The notes under the pieces: model-generated
Seen by the model: the letters and a program-made list of their open reading frames with translations, nothing else
What the model was told of the DNA's origin: nothing
Database searches by the model: none
Shown: positions 52,703-60,726 of the stretch, in pieces
Layout: the number at the start of each line of letters is the position of its first letter
Position numbering within the stretch: position 1 is the stretch's first letter
From: Prevotella sp. 10(H)
GTDB lineage: Bacteria; Bacteroidota; Bacteroidia; Bacteroidales; Dysgonomonadaceae
Direction: 5' to 3'
Assembly (NCBI RefSeq): GCF_000711235.1
Contig: NZ_JOMI01000001.1
Span: 186,001 to 250,000, forward strand
Length of the DNA: 64,000 nt
Translations under genes and position numbers: made by a program

Positions 52703-53563
52703 TCAGAAAGCCTTAAGACTCAGATCGATATTCGGTGCGGAGTATATAATGGCACCCGACGAAATGTAATCGACCCCCGTCTTGGCTATTTTATTTACAG
52801 ATTCTTTATTTATACCGCCCGAAGCCTCTACCTTAACGGCACCGTTTATAAGATTTACGGCAGCTTTCATTTCAGGAATAGACATATTGTCGAGCATGAT
52901 TATATCGACCGCATTAGTCGCTAACGCTTCCCTCACCTCATCCAGATTACGGGTCTCTATTTCTATCTTCAAGTCCTTATTGTTCTCTTTGAGATATTTT
53001 ACAGTAGCTTCCACAGCTTTCGTGATGCTCCCTGCATAATCGTTGTGATTATCCTTCAGCATTATCATATCGAAAAGCCCGTAGCGGTGATTCTTCCCCC
53101 CACCGATATATACAGCCCACTTTTCGCACATGCGGAATATAGGTGAAGTCTTGCGGGTATCGAGAATACGCGTATTGGTATCTTCGAGCAATTCCACCAT
53201 TTTGTGTGTATAAGTAGCGATGCCGCTCATACGCTGCATACAATTCAGTACGAGACGCTCCATAGTCAGTATAGAACGTGCCGAACCGGAAACAATGAAA
53301 GCAATATCGCCTTCCTTTACTCTGTCGCCGTCATTTTTGTATACATCTAACTTGAGATTCTTGTCATAATAATGGAATATTTCCTGTGCTAGGTCTACCC
53401 CTGCCAATATGCAATCGTGTTTCACCAGCAATCGTGCTCGCTGCTGCATATCTGCAGGAACACTGGCAAGTGTAGAATGGTCACCGTCGCCGATATCTTC
53501 TTTTATGGCTTCGTCTATGAAATGATAAAGCCGCTCATCAGTTACATAGGGTGGTCTATCCAT
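52703..53563 (-). CDS. nadC: Nicotinate-nucleotide pyrophosphorylase (carboxylating)
   Basis: A 286-residue quinolinate phosphoribosyltransferase with ERLVLNCMQRMSGIAT, ILDTRKTSPIFR, KDNHNDYAGS and the C-terminal EASGGINKESVNKIA block that binds the phosphate. It converts quinolinate and PRPP to nicotinate mononucleotide, the last step of de novo NAD precursor synthesis. It overlaps nadB by 8 bases and ends the nadA-nadB-nadC operon. A strong terminator follows. Confidence 0.97.
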   Translation of the reverse strand: MDRPPYVTDERLYHFIDEAIKEDIGDGDHSTLASVPADMQQRARLLVKHDCILAGVDLAQEIFHYYDKNLKLDVYKNDGDRVKEGDIAFIVSGSARSILTMERLVLNCMQRMSGIATYTHKMVELLEDTNTRILDTRKTSPIFRMCEKWAVYIGGGKNHRYGLFDMIMLKDNHNDYAGSITKAVEATVKYLKENNKDLKIEIETRNLDEVREALATNAVDIIMLDNMSIPEMKAAVNLINGAVKVEASGGINKESVNKIAKTGVDYISSGAIIYSAPNIDLSLKAF

Positions 53564-55139
53564 GTTTTTTCAGGTCTTTATTATAGAATGTTCCTTTGTT
53601 TTCCTTTTGTTCAATGCTCTGGTTAATGATCAGGAATGCCACACTGACCAGATTCCGCAGTTCGGATAATTGAGGCGACAAGATAGAAAAATTATAGATT
53701 TCTTTTACAGATCTGTAAATTTCTTCTTCTTTTTGTTTTGCTAATTTTAGGCGTCTGTTGCTTCGTACTATTCCTACAAGGTCGCTCATCAGTGTTTGGA
53801 GTTCTTTACGCAAGTAGTTGAGCAGTACCATTTCTTCGTTCACTTTCATGCCTTCCTGATCCCACTCGGGTATCTTGTGAAGCTGCTCGTAGTTGAAATT
53901 ATCTTCATGCAGGCGTTCCAGTGTTTTTATCGCGGCACGGTGTGCAAATACCAGCGCTTCAAGCAGTGAATTGGATGCCAGCCTGTTTGCTCCGTGAAGT
54001 CCCGTATTGGAACATTCGCCTACGGCAAACATATTTTTTATGGTACTCTGCCCATACAAATCCACATCGATGCCTCCGCAGAGGTAATGGCTTGCAGGCA
54101 CTACAGGAATAAGGTCGTTAAACATATCCAGCCCTGCATCCTTACATTGTTTATATATATTCGGAAAATGCTCCAAGAATTTGCGCCTGTCCAGATGACG
54201 GCAGTCGAGGCAGACATAATCGTCACCGCGCAGTTTCATCTCGCTGTCGATAGCACGCGCCACGATATCGCGCGAAGCAAGCTCTTCCCGCTCGTCGTAC
54301 TTGTGCATAAAGGGTTCTCCGGATGCAGTACGCAGCTTTGCGCCGAATCCCCTTACAGCCTCCGATATTAGCGGCAACTGCCCTGTAATGGGACTGTAGA
54401 ATGCAGTAGGGTGGAATTGTATAAACTGCATATTGCTTATCTTGGCTTTGGCTCTGTGAGCAAGTCCGATGCCGTCGCCCGTGGCAATAATCGGATTCGT
54501 TGTATTCTTATATACGTGCCCGCAACCGCCTGTAGCCATAAGGGTTATCTTTGCCGACATCTTTTTGATGCGCTGCGTTTTAATATCGAGCACATATGCC
54601 CCGTAGCAATTCAGGTTATACTTGTCGAACGATTCGTCCGGCACATGGTGTTCGGTAATAAGGTCTACAACGTAATGATGATTAAGTAGTTCGATATTAG
54701 GCAGATGATTTACAGCTTCCAAAAGTGCCCTTTCTATTTCGGCGCCTGTAATATCTTTATAATGTACTACACGGTTTTCGGTATGGCCGCCTTCACGGCC
54801 GAGATCATATTTTTTCGATTTGTTTTTATCAAATTTTGCCCCCCACTCCACTATTTCCTTGATGCGTTCGGGGCCTTCTTTCACGACTACCTCTACTGTT
54901 TCTCCCTTACACATACCGTCCCCGGCACGCAGGGTATCTTCGATATGCTTGTCGAAACTGTCTTTGGCAAAGTCGGTAACTACGGCAACCCCGCCCTGTG
55001 CATATTTGGTATTTGATTCCTCATCGTCCGATTTGGTAATGATAGTAATCCTTGTATCAGGCTTCTGCTGAGCTATTTTCAGTGCATATGAAAGGCCCGA
55101 TATACCCGAACCTATTACCAGTACATCTGTATATATCAT
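53556..55139 (-). CDS. nadB: L-aspartate oxidase
   Basis: A 527-residue FAD enzyme of the succinate dehydrogenase/fumarate reductase flavoprotein family. The dinucleotide loop is VLVIGSGISGLSYALKIA at the N terminus; HPTAFY, GFGAKLR and SRDIVARAID mark the active-site domain, and GANRLASNSLLEAL the FAD-binding end. It oxidises L-aspartate to iminoaspartate, which NadA uses. It follows nadA by 46 bases and overlaps nadC by 8 bases. Confidence 0.97.
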   Translation of the reverse strand: MIYTDVLVIGSGISGLSYALKIAQQKPDTRITIITKSDDEESNTKYAQGGVAVVTDFAKDSFDKHIEDTLRAGDGMCKGETVEVVVKEGPERIKEIVEWGAKFDKNKSKKYDLGREGGHTENRVVHYKDITGAEIERALLEAVNHLPNIELLNHHYVVDLITEHHVPDESFDKYNLNCYGAYVLDIKTQRIKKMSAKITLMATGGCGHVYKNTTNPIIATGDGIGLAHRAKAKISNMQFIQFHPTAFYSPITGQLPLISEAVRGFGAKLRTASGEPFMHKYDEREELASRDIVARAIDSEMKLRGDDYVCLDCRHLDRRKFLEHFPNIYKQCKDAGLDMFNDLIPVVPASHYLCGGIDVDLYGQSTIKNMFAVGECSNTGLHGANRLASNSLLEALVFAHRAAIKTLERLHEDNFNYEQLHKIPEWDQEGMKVNEEMVLLNYLRKELQTLMSDLVGIVRSNRRLKLAKQKEEEIYRSVKEIYNFSILSPQLSELRNLVSVAFLIINQSIEQKENKGTFYNKDLKKHG

Positions 55140-55185
55140 TTTTTGTGTTTTATTATATCAATAACTTGTGTCTTGTAACTTGTAA

Positions 55186-56190
55186 CTATTTTATCGCCTT
55201 CGAAAGCTCCAGCATCTTATTTATCGGGCGTAAGGCTTTCAACCGGATTTCTTCGTCCATAAGTATTTCCGGCTGCTCATATTTCATGCACAGATAAAGC
55301 TTCTGCATGGTGTTGAGTTTCATAAAATGGCATTCGCTGCAATTACATGTATCATCTATCGTCAGTGCCGGAATAAGCTTTTTACCCGGTGCACGCTTAC
55401 GCATCTCATGCAGGATACCTTCTTCGGTAGCTACTATAAATTCTTCGGCACTGTCGTTCACTACATAGTTCAGCAGATTAGCTGTAGAGCCTACATAATG
55501 AGCTACCTGTAGCACCGGTTTCTGTGCCTCGGGATGTGCAATTAGTTTTGCTTTTGGATGATCGAGCATCTGCTGCGCAATACGTTCCAGCGAGAATGCT
55601 TCGTGAACGATACAGGCACCGTCCCACAATATCATATTGCGGCCTGTCACCTGATTGATATAGCGCCCGAGATTCCTGTCCGGGGCAAAAATAATCTTCT
55701 GCTCCTGAGGTAACGAGTTGATTATATGTTCGGCATTTGATGATGTTACGATAATGTCGCTTTCGGCTTTAACTCCCGAATCGCAGTTGATATAGCTTAC
55801 AACTATAGCATCGGGATGTTCTTTTTTCAGTTCGCGCAGTCCTTCACCCGAACAGGAATCGGCCAAAGAACATCCTGCCAGCAAATCGGGTAATACTACT
55901 TTCTTTGTCGGATTGAGTATCTTGGCTGTTTCTGCCATAAAGTGTACTCCGCAAAAGACAATCATATCAGCGTCAGTGTTCTCCGCTGCGCGTGCCAGCT
56001 GAAGGCTGTCGCCAAGAAAATCTGCTATATCCTGTATATCGCCTGTCTGGTAATAATGAGCAAGGATAATGGCATTTTTTTCTTTGCGCATATGGTTGAT
56101 TTCAGCTACAAGGTCTGTGCCCCCCGGTATTTCCATATCCAGATAGCCTCTGGCAGGCAGCATAGCCATTGCTTTTTCGATAGTTGTCAT
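55186..56190 (-). CDS. nadA: Quinolinate synthase
   Basis: A 334-residue enzyme with the family words ILAHYYQTGDIQDIADFLGDS, FCGVHFMAETAKIL, VSYINCDSGVKAESD and CNCSECHFMKLNT, which hold the cysteines that ligate a 4Fe-4S cluster. It condenses iminoaspartate with dihydroxyacetone phosphate to quinolinate. It is the first gene of the nadABC operon. A -7 element on the minus strand lies at 56233-56240. Confidence 0.97.
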   Translation of the reverse strand: MTTIEKAMAMLPARGYLDMEIPGGTDLVAEINHMRKEKNAIILAHYYQTGDIQDIADFLGDSLQLARAAENTDADMIVFCGVHFMAETAKILNPTKKVVLPDLLAGCSLADSCSGEGLRELKKEHPDAIVVSYINCDSGVKAESDIIVTSSNAEHIINSLPQEQKIIFAPDRNLGRYINQVTGRNMILWDGACIVHEAFSLERIAQQMLDHPKAKLIAHPEAQKPVLQVAHYVGSTANLLNYVVNDSAEEFIVATEEGILHEMRKRAPGKKLIPALTIDDTCNCSECHFMKLNTMQKLYLCMKYEQPEILMDEEIRLKALRPINKMLELSKAIK

Positions 56191-56232
56191 ATCTTTTACG
56201 AAATAGGATTACTCAATTTTTGATTCAGCGAA

Positions 56233-56264
56233 CAAAAATACTTATAAAAACTGATTTAAACGAA
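56233..56264 (-). promoter_or_regulatory. Probable nadA promoter
   Basis: On the minus strand the -7 element TATTTTTG (56233-56240) is an exact consensus match, and TTCG (56261-56264) lies 20 bases upstream in place of the -33 TTTG. The start codon is 43 bases downstream of the -7 element. Confidence 0.6.
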
Positions 56265-56479
56265 ATCCTGCTATAGAAATGAAGTATCCTGAATCCAAGT
56301 AATCAAAAGTTATAAAAATAATATGTTTGAAGATATTGCCTGTTTCGAAATGGTTATTTTGAAAGCAAGTTTAATTTTATTTACAAAAATTAACCACGTC
56401 TTGTTAATAAGTAAAGCCTAAAAAATATTCCCGAATAAGAAAATTCACTATCTTTAGCCTCTTGATTATGGAGTTTTAA

Positions 56480-56593
56480 ATGATTAATATTCAGTATTCA
56501 AAGAGTTTTAGGTTAACACACGCGAGGGTGACAGATAACAGGTATGCAACTCCATTACTAATAGATAATGCCCAATCCTTAAATCTCACATAA
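56480..56593 (+). CDS. Possible 37-residue peptide, unsupported
   Basis: ATG at 56480 opens a 37-codon frame starting MINIQYSKSFRLTHARVTD and ending at TAA 56591-56593. Basic and hydrophilic with no signal peptide. A poor -7 element (TATCTTTA, 56449-56456) lies upstream. No family is recognised, and chance occurrence is quite possible. Confidence 0.2.
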   Translation: MINIQYSKSFRLTHARVTDNRYATPLLIDNAQSLNLT

Positions 56594-56684
56594 TTTAAGA
56601 AAAACTAATAGAAATATGTAAAATATTTCCATGTTTTGTTCGTCTAAATAAGCAGATGTATTTACTCATTAGAAGGAATTGAAG

Positions 56685-56864
56685 ATGAAAGATAATAAGA
56701 ATAGTCAGGATAGAAGCAAAGAAAAACCAAAAGAGAAGGAGATCCCCGAACAAAAATCTTCCGTGAAGGAGGACAGCCCCTATATGAAGCTGGCTATCGC
56801 TCTGGAAAAGATTTGTGCTGATGATTTCGATATTGCAAACGAAGATATAGATTTGAATGAATAA
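56685..56864 (+). CDS. Small acidic/basic hypothetical protein (59 aa)
   Basis: From ATG at 56685 the frame encodes 59 residues. The first half is a Lys/Glu-rich, disordered segment (SKEKPKEKEIPEQKS), the second a short helix (YMKLAIALEKICADD) with an acidic tail (EDIDLNE). A TTG two codons earlier also opens the frame. The helix and the acidic end look non-random, and the frame is followed by a hairpin with arms at 56982-56990 and 56998-57006. I do not recognise a family. It precedes pheS by 263 bases. Confidence 0.5.
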   Translation: MKDNKNSQDRSKEKPKEKEIPEQKSSVKEDSPYMKLAIALEKICADDFDIANEDIDLNE

Positions 56865-56981
56865 CAATTTCTTGCAAGAAAATATTTAATTGCGGAAAAA
56901 AGATTATAAAAAAGAATCCATACAGATATTTTGTATGATTCAATTAACATGCCGGCAATGGCTTTTGTCTGCAAAAAAATA

Positions 56982-57006
56982 AAAGCGGGATTAACAGTCC
57001 CGCTTT
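56982..57006 (+). terminator. Hairpin upstream of pheS
   Basis: AAAGCGGGA (56982-56990) pairs perfectly with TCCCGCTTT (56998-57006). A T-rich stretch follows (CGCTTTTTAAA) on the plus strand. It would end transcripts from the small gene at 56685. Confidence 0.7.
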
Positions 57007-57092
57007 CGCTTTTTAAACTATACACACCCTCAATATTAAGCATCGATAAGATTCAAAAAAAGTATTTCTCTATCTGAAAAGAAAAATGTACT

Positions 57093-57123
57093 TTTGTACT
57101 CATTTCGTAGAAAACTATATTTG
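57093..57123 (+). promoter_or_regulatory. pheS promoter abutting the start codon
   Basis: TTTG at 57093-57096 and TATATTTG at 57116-57123 have an exact 19-base spacing. The pheS ATG starts at 57128, just 4 bases after the -7 element, so the transcript would begin at or within a few bases of the start codon. Confidence 0.8.
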
Positions 57124-57127
57124 ATAT

Positions 57128-58147
57128 ATGATTGATAAGATTAACAGGCTTTTGTCAGAGATAGATAATCTGGCAGCCGGAAAAGCAGAAGAAATAGAAA
57201 ACCTGCGTATAAAATACCTGAGCAAGAAAGGTGAAATTTCGGCGCTGATGAATGATTTCCGCAATGTGGCTTCCGACCAGAAGCGCGAAGTGGGAATGAA
57301 ACTCAACGAACTGAAAGAAAAGGCTCAGGAAAAGATCAATCAATTGAGAGACTCGCTCGAAAATTCGCAAACCGGCGACGACTCTATCGACCTTACACGC
57401 ACTGCTGCCCCTATAGCATTGGGTACGCGTCATCCGCTGTCGATAGTGAAGAAAGAGATTTGCGATATATTCCGCCGTTTGGGATTTTCCATAGCAGAAG
57501 GCCCCGAAATAGAGGACGACTGGCACGTATTCTCTTCGCTCAACTTTGCGGCAGATCATCCTGCCCGCGATATGCAGGATACATTCTTTATAGCACGCAA
57601 TCCCGAGATAGTACTCCGCACACATACCTCATCGGTACAGACGCGTGTAATGGAAAAGCAGGAACCGCCTATCCGCATTATCTGCCCGGGACGTGTATAT
57701 CGTAACGAAGCAATATCGTACCGCGCGCACTGCTTCTTTCATCAGGTGGAAGCCTTATATATAGATAAAAACGTATCGTTTGCCGACCTTAGGCAGGTAT
57801 TGTTTTATTTTGCAAAGGAAATGTTCGGAGCAGATACCAAAATACGCCTGCGCCCGTCCTACTTCCCTTTTACCGAGCCTAGCGCCGAAATGGATATATC
57901 ATGTAACATATGCGGCGGCAAAGGTTGCCCGTTCTGTAAATATACAGGCTGGGTGGAAATCCTTGGTTGCGGTATGGTAGACCCTAATGTACTGGAGAAT
58001 TGCGGTATCGACAGTAAAGTATACACAGGTTATGCCCTCGGCATGGGTATAGAGCGTGTTACAAACCTCAAGTACAGGGTAAAAGACCTGCGGCTGTTCT
58101 CCGAAAACGACAAGCGCTTCCTCGACCAGTTCGAAAGCGCGCACTGA
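57128..58147 (+). CDS. pheS: Phenylalanine--tRNA ligase alpha subunit
   Basis: A 339-residue class II aminoacyl-tRNA synthetase subunit with the N-terminal coiled coil (about 1-90), motif 1 region (HPLSIVKKEICDIFRRLGF), motif 2 (RTHTSSVQTR, FHQVEALYID) and motif 3 (GMGIERVTNLKY). It holds the active site for phenylalanine activation and works with the PheT subunit encoded at 919-3384. The start MIDKINRLLSEID matches the family in Bacteroidota, so the short promoter distance is not due to a mis-called start. A terminator follows at 58175. Confidence 0.98.
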   Translation: MIDKINRLLSEIDNLAAGKAEEIENLRIKYLSKKGEISALMNDFRNVASDQKREVGMKLNELKEKAQEKINQLRDSLENSQTGDDSIDLTRTAAPIALGTRHPLSIVKKEICDIFRRLGFSIAEGPEIEDDWHVFSSLNFAADHPARDMQDTFFIARNPEIVLRTHTSSVQTRVMEKQEPPIRIICPGRVYRNEAISYRAHCFFHQVEALYIDKNVSFADLRQVLFYFAKEMFGADTKIRLRPSYFPFTEPSAEMDISCNICGGKGCPFCKYTGWVEILGCGMVDPNVLENCGIDSKVYTGYALGMGIERVTNLKYRVKDLRLFSENDKRFLDQFESAH

Positions 58148-58174
58148 TATAGACTATATCGATACATCATACAA

Positions 58175-58206
58175 AAAAGCTATTCCACAGGGATAGCTTT
58201 TTTATT
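58175..58206 (+). terminator. Terminator after pheS
   Basis: Arms 58175-58186 and 58190-58201 pair over 12 bp with one G-U pair around a 3-base loop, followed by a T run. It starts 28 bases after the pheS stop. Confidence 0.85.
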
Positions 58207-58337
58207 TATAATATACTAGCCTTAAGATTTATAGCCTTAACAATAAAATCTAAAAATCGTAAAAAAGTACATCATTGTCTGCATTCAATGTTTAATAAAT
58301 CAGCAAATTTATAAAAGAATCTAAACTTTTCCTCAAA

Positions 58338-58345
58338 TACGTTTG
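58338..58345 (+). promoter_or_regulatory. Possible -7 element of the fimbrial operon
   Basis: TACGTTTG matches TAnnTTTG, but no TTTG lies at the -33 position and the leader would be long. Tentative. Confidence 0.35.
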
Positions 58346-58584
58346 TTTACATATCTGAACAATATTTTATGATATTATTAGTCTCCGGAGGGCAGTTCGA
58401 AAGTATTGTAAAATTAAAAACAAACTAAAAACTTGAGGTAAGATTGTAGCTACTTCACAAGCGGATTCACATCATACACACCACACCTTGATTCCCTGGT
58501 TGATATCAGTCGCAATTACGCCCAAAAGAAGAGAAAATAAACATCTCGAATCAAATTTTATTATTTACTGATATTATTTAAATT

Positions 58585-59781
58585 ATGAAAATTTCAAAGT
58601 ATTTTTTAATTGCATTGGCAAGTTTGGGATTATTTGCCTGCAGCAACGACAATGAAACCGAAATAGTGGACAATGGTCCTAAATCTATTTCCGTAACGCT
58701 AGCAGGAGCTACTCCTAAAGCGACCGGCCCTACAGAAATAATTACAGCCGACACAAAGGATGTAAACAGTGTATTAATCAACCTGACAGATGCCAGCGGT
58801 ACAGTTATAGCAACCAAATCGGTAACAAAATCTACCGATACAGATTCTGATTGGGACAAACTGGTAACTCCTTCAAAAGGTCTGAAATTTATAAACGTTC
58901 CTCAGGCAGTATCTAAAGTATACGTATACGGTAATCCGGGATCAGCAGTGACTAACAATGTTGTGAACACTACATTGGCCGATCAGCAAGGTTCTGCAGT
59001 ATTGTATTACGGTATGGACGATGATCTGACTCCTGTTGTACCTGAGCCAGTAAACCCTGATCCAACCGGCGGTAACACTTATACAGCTAATGTATCTATC
59101 GCGCCTATCGTTGCACGTATACAGATCAAGAGCGTTTCTTTCAAAAATACAGGTTCATTTGTTTTCACAAGAGAAATCAATGGTGCAAACAGATCTGCTA
59201 ATGTGACATGGGATGGCTTTACAGCAAATCTTAAAGGTATTTATCTGAATGCATTCTATAACACTTACAACCTGCCGGGAACTCTGGATAATCTGTTGCG
59301 TAACACTACATTCGAAAATCATATCCAAAATGGTGAATGGCTGTTCGACACTCCTGCAACAAATGCAAGTGAGTATGCAAGCTACAGCAATTATACCGGC
59401 GGTGCATATGCTAACCTTCCTTTAGCTCCGGCTAATCAGGCTTATGCATTCAACTTCTTCCCTGGTACAGAAGTACCTACACTGCATCTCGATCTTGCTA
59501 ATATAGATATAACTAATCTGCAATCATCAGATGTTGAAGTATTTAACCCTGCATTGGCAGGTAGCGAACGTTTCTCTAACATTATCAAATATTACAGAAA
59601 CACTAACGAAGAAATGACTGCTGCCGACTTCAAACCGGGAACATTATACAACATGGATATCGAAGTTATTCCATTGCTCGACAACGACCTTGGCAATATA
59701 CAGTACAACGTATTGGTACACGTGACTATCGAACCATGGGCAGAAGAAACTATTATACCGGGATTTGATCTTGAACAATAA
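58585..59781 (+). CDS. Major fimbrillin, type V fimbria (FimA/Mfa1-like)
   Basis: A 398-residue lipoprotein precursor (lipobox LGLFACS, Cys19). The mature part is beta-rich, with a ATPKATGPTEI segment near residues 44-54 that could be the trypsin-like cleavage site used in type V fimbria maturation. The N-terminal half carries VNSVLINLTDASG and FINVPQAVSKVYVYGNP; the C terminus ends with VHVTIEPWAEETIIPG, a motif shared with other fimbrillins whose last strand is the donor strand. It is most likely the polymer-forming subunit. An intrinsic terminator follows, before the anchor gene. Confidence 0.87.
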   Translation: MKISKYFLIALASLGLFACSNDNETEIVDNGPKSISVTLAGATPKATGPTEIITADTKDVNSVLINLTDASGTVIATKSVTKSTDTDSDWDKLVTPSKGLKFINVPQAVSKVYVYGNPGSAVTNNVVNTTLADQQGSAVLYYGMDDDLTPVVPEPVNPDPTGGNTYTANVSIAPIVARIQIKSVSFKNTGSFVFTREINGANRSANVTWDGFTANLKGIYLNAFYNTYNLPGTLDNLLRNTTFENHIQNGEWLFDTPATNASEYASYSNYTGGAYANLPLAPANQAYAFNFFPGTEVPTLHLDLANIDITNLQSSDVEVFNPALAGSERFSNIIKYYRNTNEEMTAADFKPGTLYNMDIEVIPLLDNDLGNIQYNVLVHVTIEPWAEETIIPGFDLEQ

Positions 59782-59795
59782 TCTATTATAATAAG

Positions 59796-59827
59796 AGAGG
59801 CAGGATATAAACTGCCTGCCTCTTTTT
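59796..59827 (+). terminator. Terminator between fimbrillin and anchor genes
   Basis: AGAGGCAGG (59796-59804) and CCTGCCTCT (59815-59823) form a perfect 9-bp stem with a T tail. Since the following genes run in the same direction with no clear promoter, partial read-through could set a high ratio of major to minor subunits. Confidence 0.8.
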
Positions 59828-59853
59828 ATTAACAAATTCAACATACAGAACTA

Positions 59854-60714
59854 ATGAAAAAAATATCGATAATATTTGCCTTATTGCTTGTCATTCTTAT
59901 GCCTGGCTGTATAAAGGAAGACATGAGCGACTGCGGTACTTTCCTATACTTCAGTTATCTGGGAGATTTCGACACAGAAATATTTCCCGAAAAAGTGAAT
60001 AAGGTAAACCTGTATGTATATGACAAAAACGGAAATCTGGTACAGACTACGACATTGGATAAAGGCGACCTCAACAGGTCACAGGGAATTCAGTTATTGT
60101 TGCCCGAAGGAGACTACCACGTAGTATGCTGGGGCAATACGTTCAATGAGACTCAGATCAACGGTGAATCATCAGTAGGATCGGGTATAGTAGCCGCTCC
60201 TCATTATTTTACAAAAGAAACTATTACTACCAATGACAGCCTTTATATAGGTAGTAAAGATATCAGGCTGGCCGGAGATGTACTCACAAGAGATACAGTA
60301 TACTTCAGCAGTGCTCATATCAAAATGCTGGTACAAACTATAGGATTGGAAGGCGAAAGCTCTTACCCATTCACAATAGAAGTAGGCAACGTAAGCCCTA
60401 CTGTAGACTTCAACAAGAGATTCTCGGCAGAGAAAGCTATCTATTACCCGATCTCAACAAATCACGGTAATGGAGAATATGATGCAAGATTTAATGTCCT
60501 GCGTTTCAATGACGACAACGATGTGTATGTGAGACTGATCGATAAAGAAACATCAGCAGTAGTATATACGCTCAATCTGAAAGACTTTATGTCTGAAAAC
60601 AATATTACGGTAAACGGTATAAATGAAGCCTTTATAGGAATCAGTTTCCGTTTCAACGGCCTTAGTGTGACTGTAAAACCATGGGATGAAGAAAATATAA
60701 CCCCGGGCATATAA
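59854..60714 (+). CDS. FimB/Mfa2-family fimbrial anchor subunit
   Basis: A 286-residue lipoprotein (LVILMPGC, Cys18) that starts its mature part IKEDMSDCGTFLYFSYLGDFD, with KVNLYVYDKNGNLV and LPEGDYHVVCWGN, the recognisable start of the FimB/Mfa2 family. In Porphyromonas Mfa2 anchors the fimbria to the outer membrane and limits its length. The C terminus LSVTVKPWDEENITPGI ends with the same PW-x-EE-x-I-x-PG motif as the fimbrillin upstream. The next gene starts 12 bases after it. Confidence 0.9.
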   Translation: MKKISIIFALLLVILMPGCIKEDMSDCGTFLYFSYLGDFDTEIFPEKVNKVNLYVYDKNGNLVQTTTLDKGDLNRSQGIQLLLPEGDYHVVCWGNTFNETQINGESSVGSGIVAAPHYFTKETITTNDSLYIGSKDIRLAGDVLTRDTVYFSSAHIKMLVQTIGLEGESSYPFTIEVGNVSPTVDFNKRFSAEKAIYYPISTNHGNGEYDARFNVLRFNDDNDVYVRLIDKETSAVVYTLNLKDFMSENNITVNGINEAFIGISFRFNGLSVTVKPWDEENITPGI

Positions 60715-60726
60715 TACATGTAACTT

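Larger units (their letters stand above)
56191..56684. other. Intergenic region between nadA and a small gene
   Basis: A 494-base gap with the nadA promoter on the left. The middle is AT-rich. A 37-codon frame at 56480-56593 begins with ATG and ends with TAA, but I see no family and no good promoter for it. I see no tRNA or riboswitch. Confidence 0.45.
58148..58584. other. Upstream region of the fimbrial operon
   Basis: A 437-base gap with the pheS terminator at the left. It is AT-rich. A -7-like element TACGTTTG lies at 58338-58345, which would leave a leader of about 230 bases. I see no inverted repeats flanking a promoter, so no invertible switch is apparent. Confidence 0.5.

Noticed and set aside
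58390-58405. GTTCGAAA resembling a tRNA T-arm
   Set aside because: No acceptor, anticodon or D-arm surrounds it.
58148-58584. Invertible (phase-variable) promoter for the fimbrial operon
   Set aside because: No pair of inverted repeats flanking a promoter was found in the gap.
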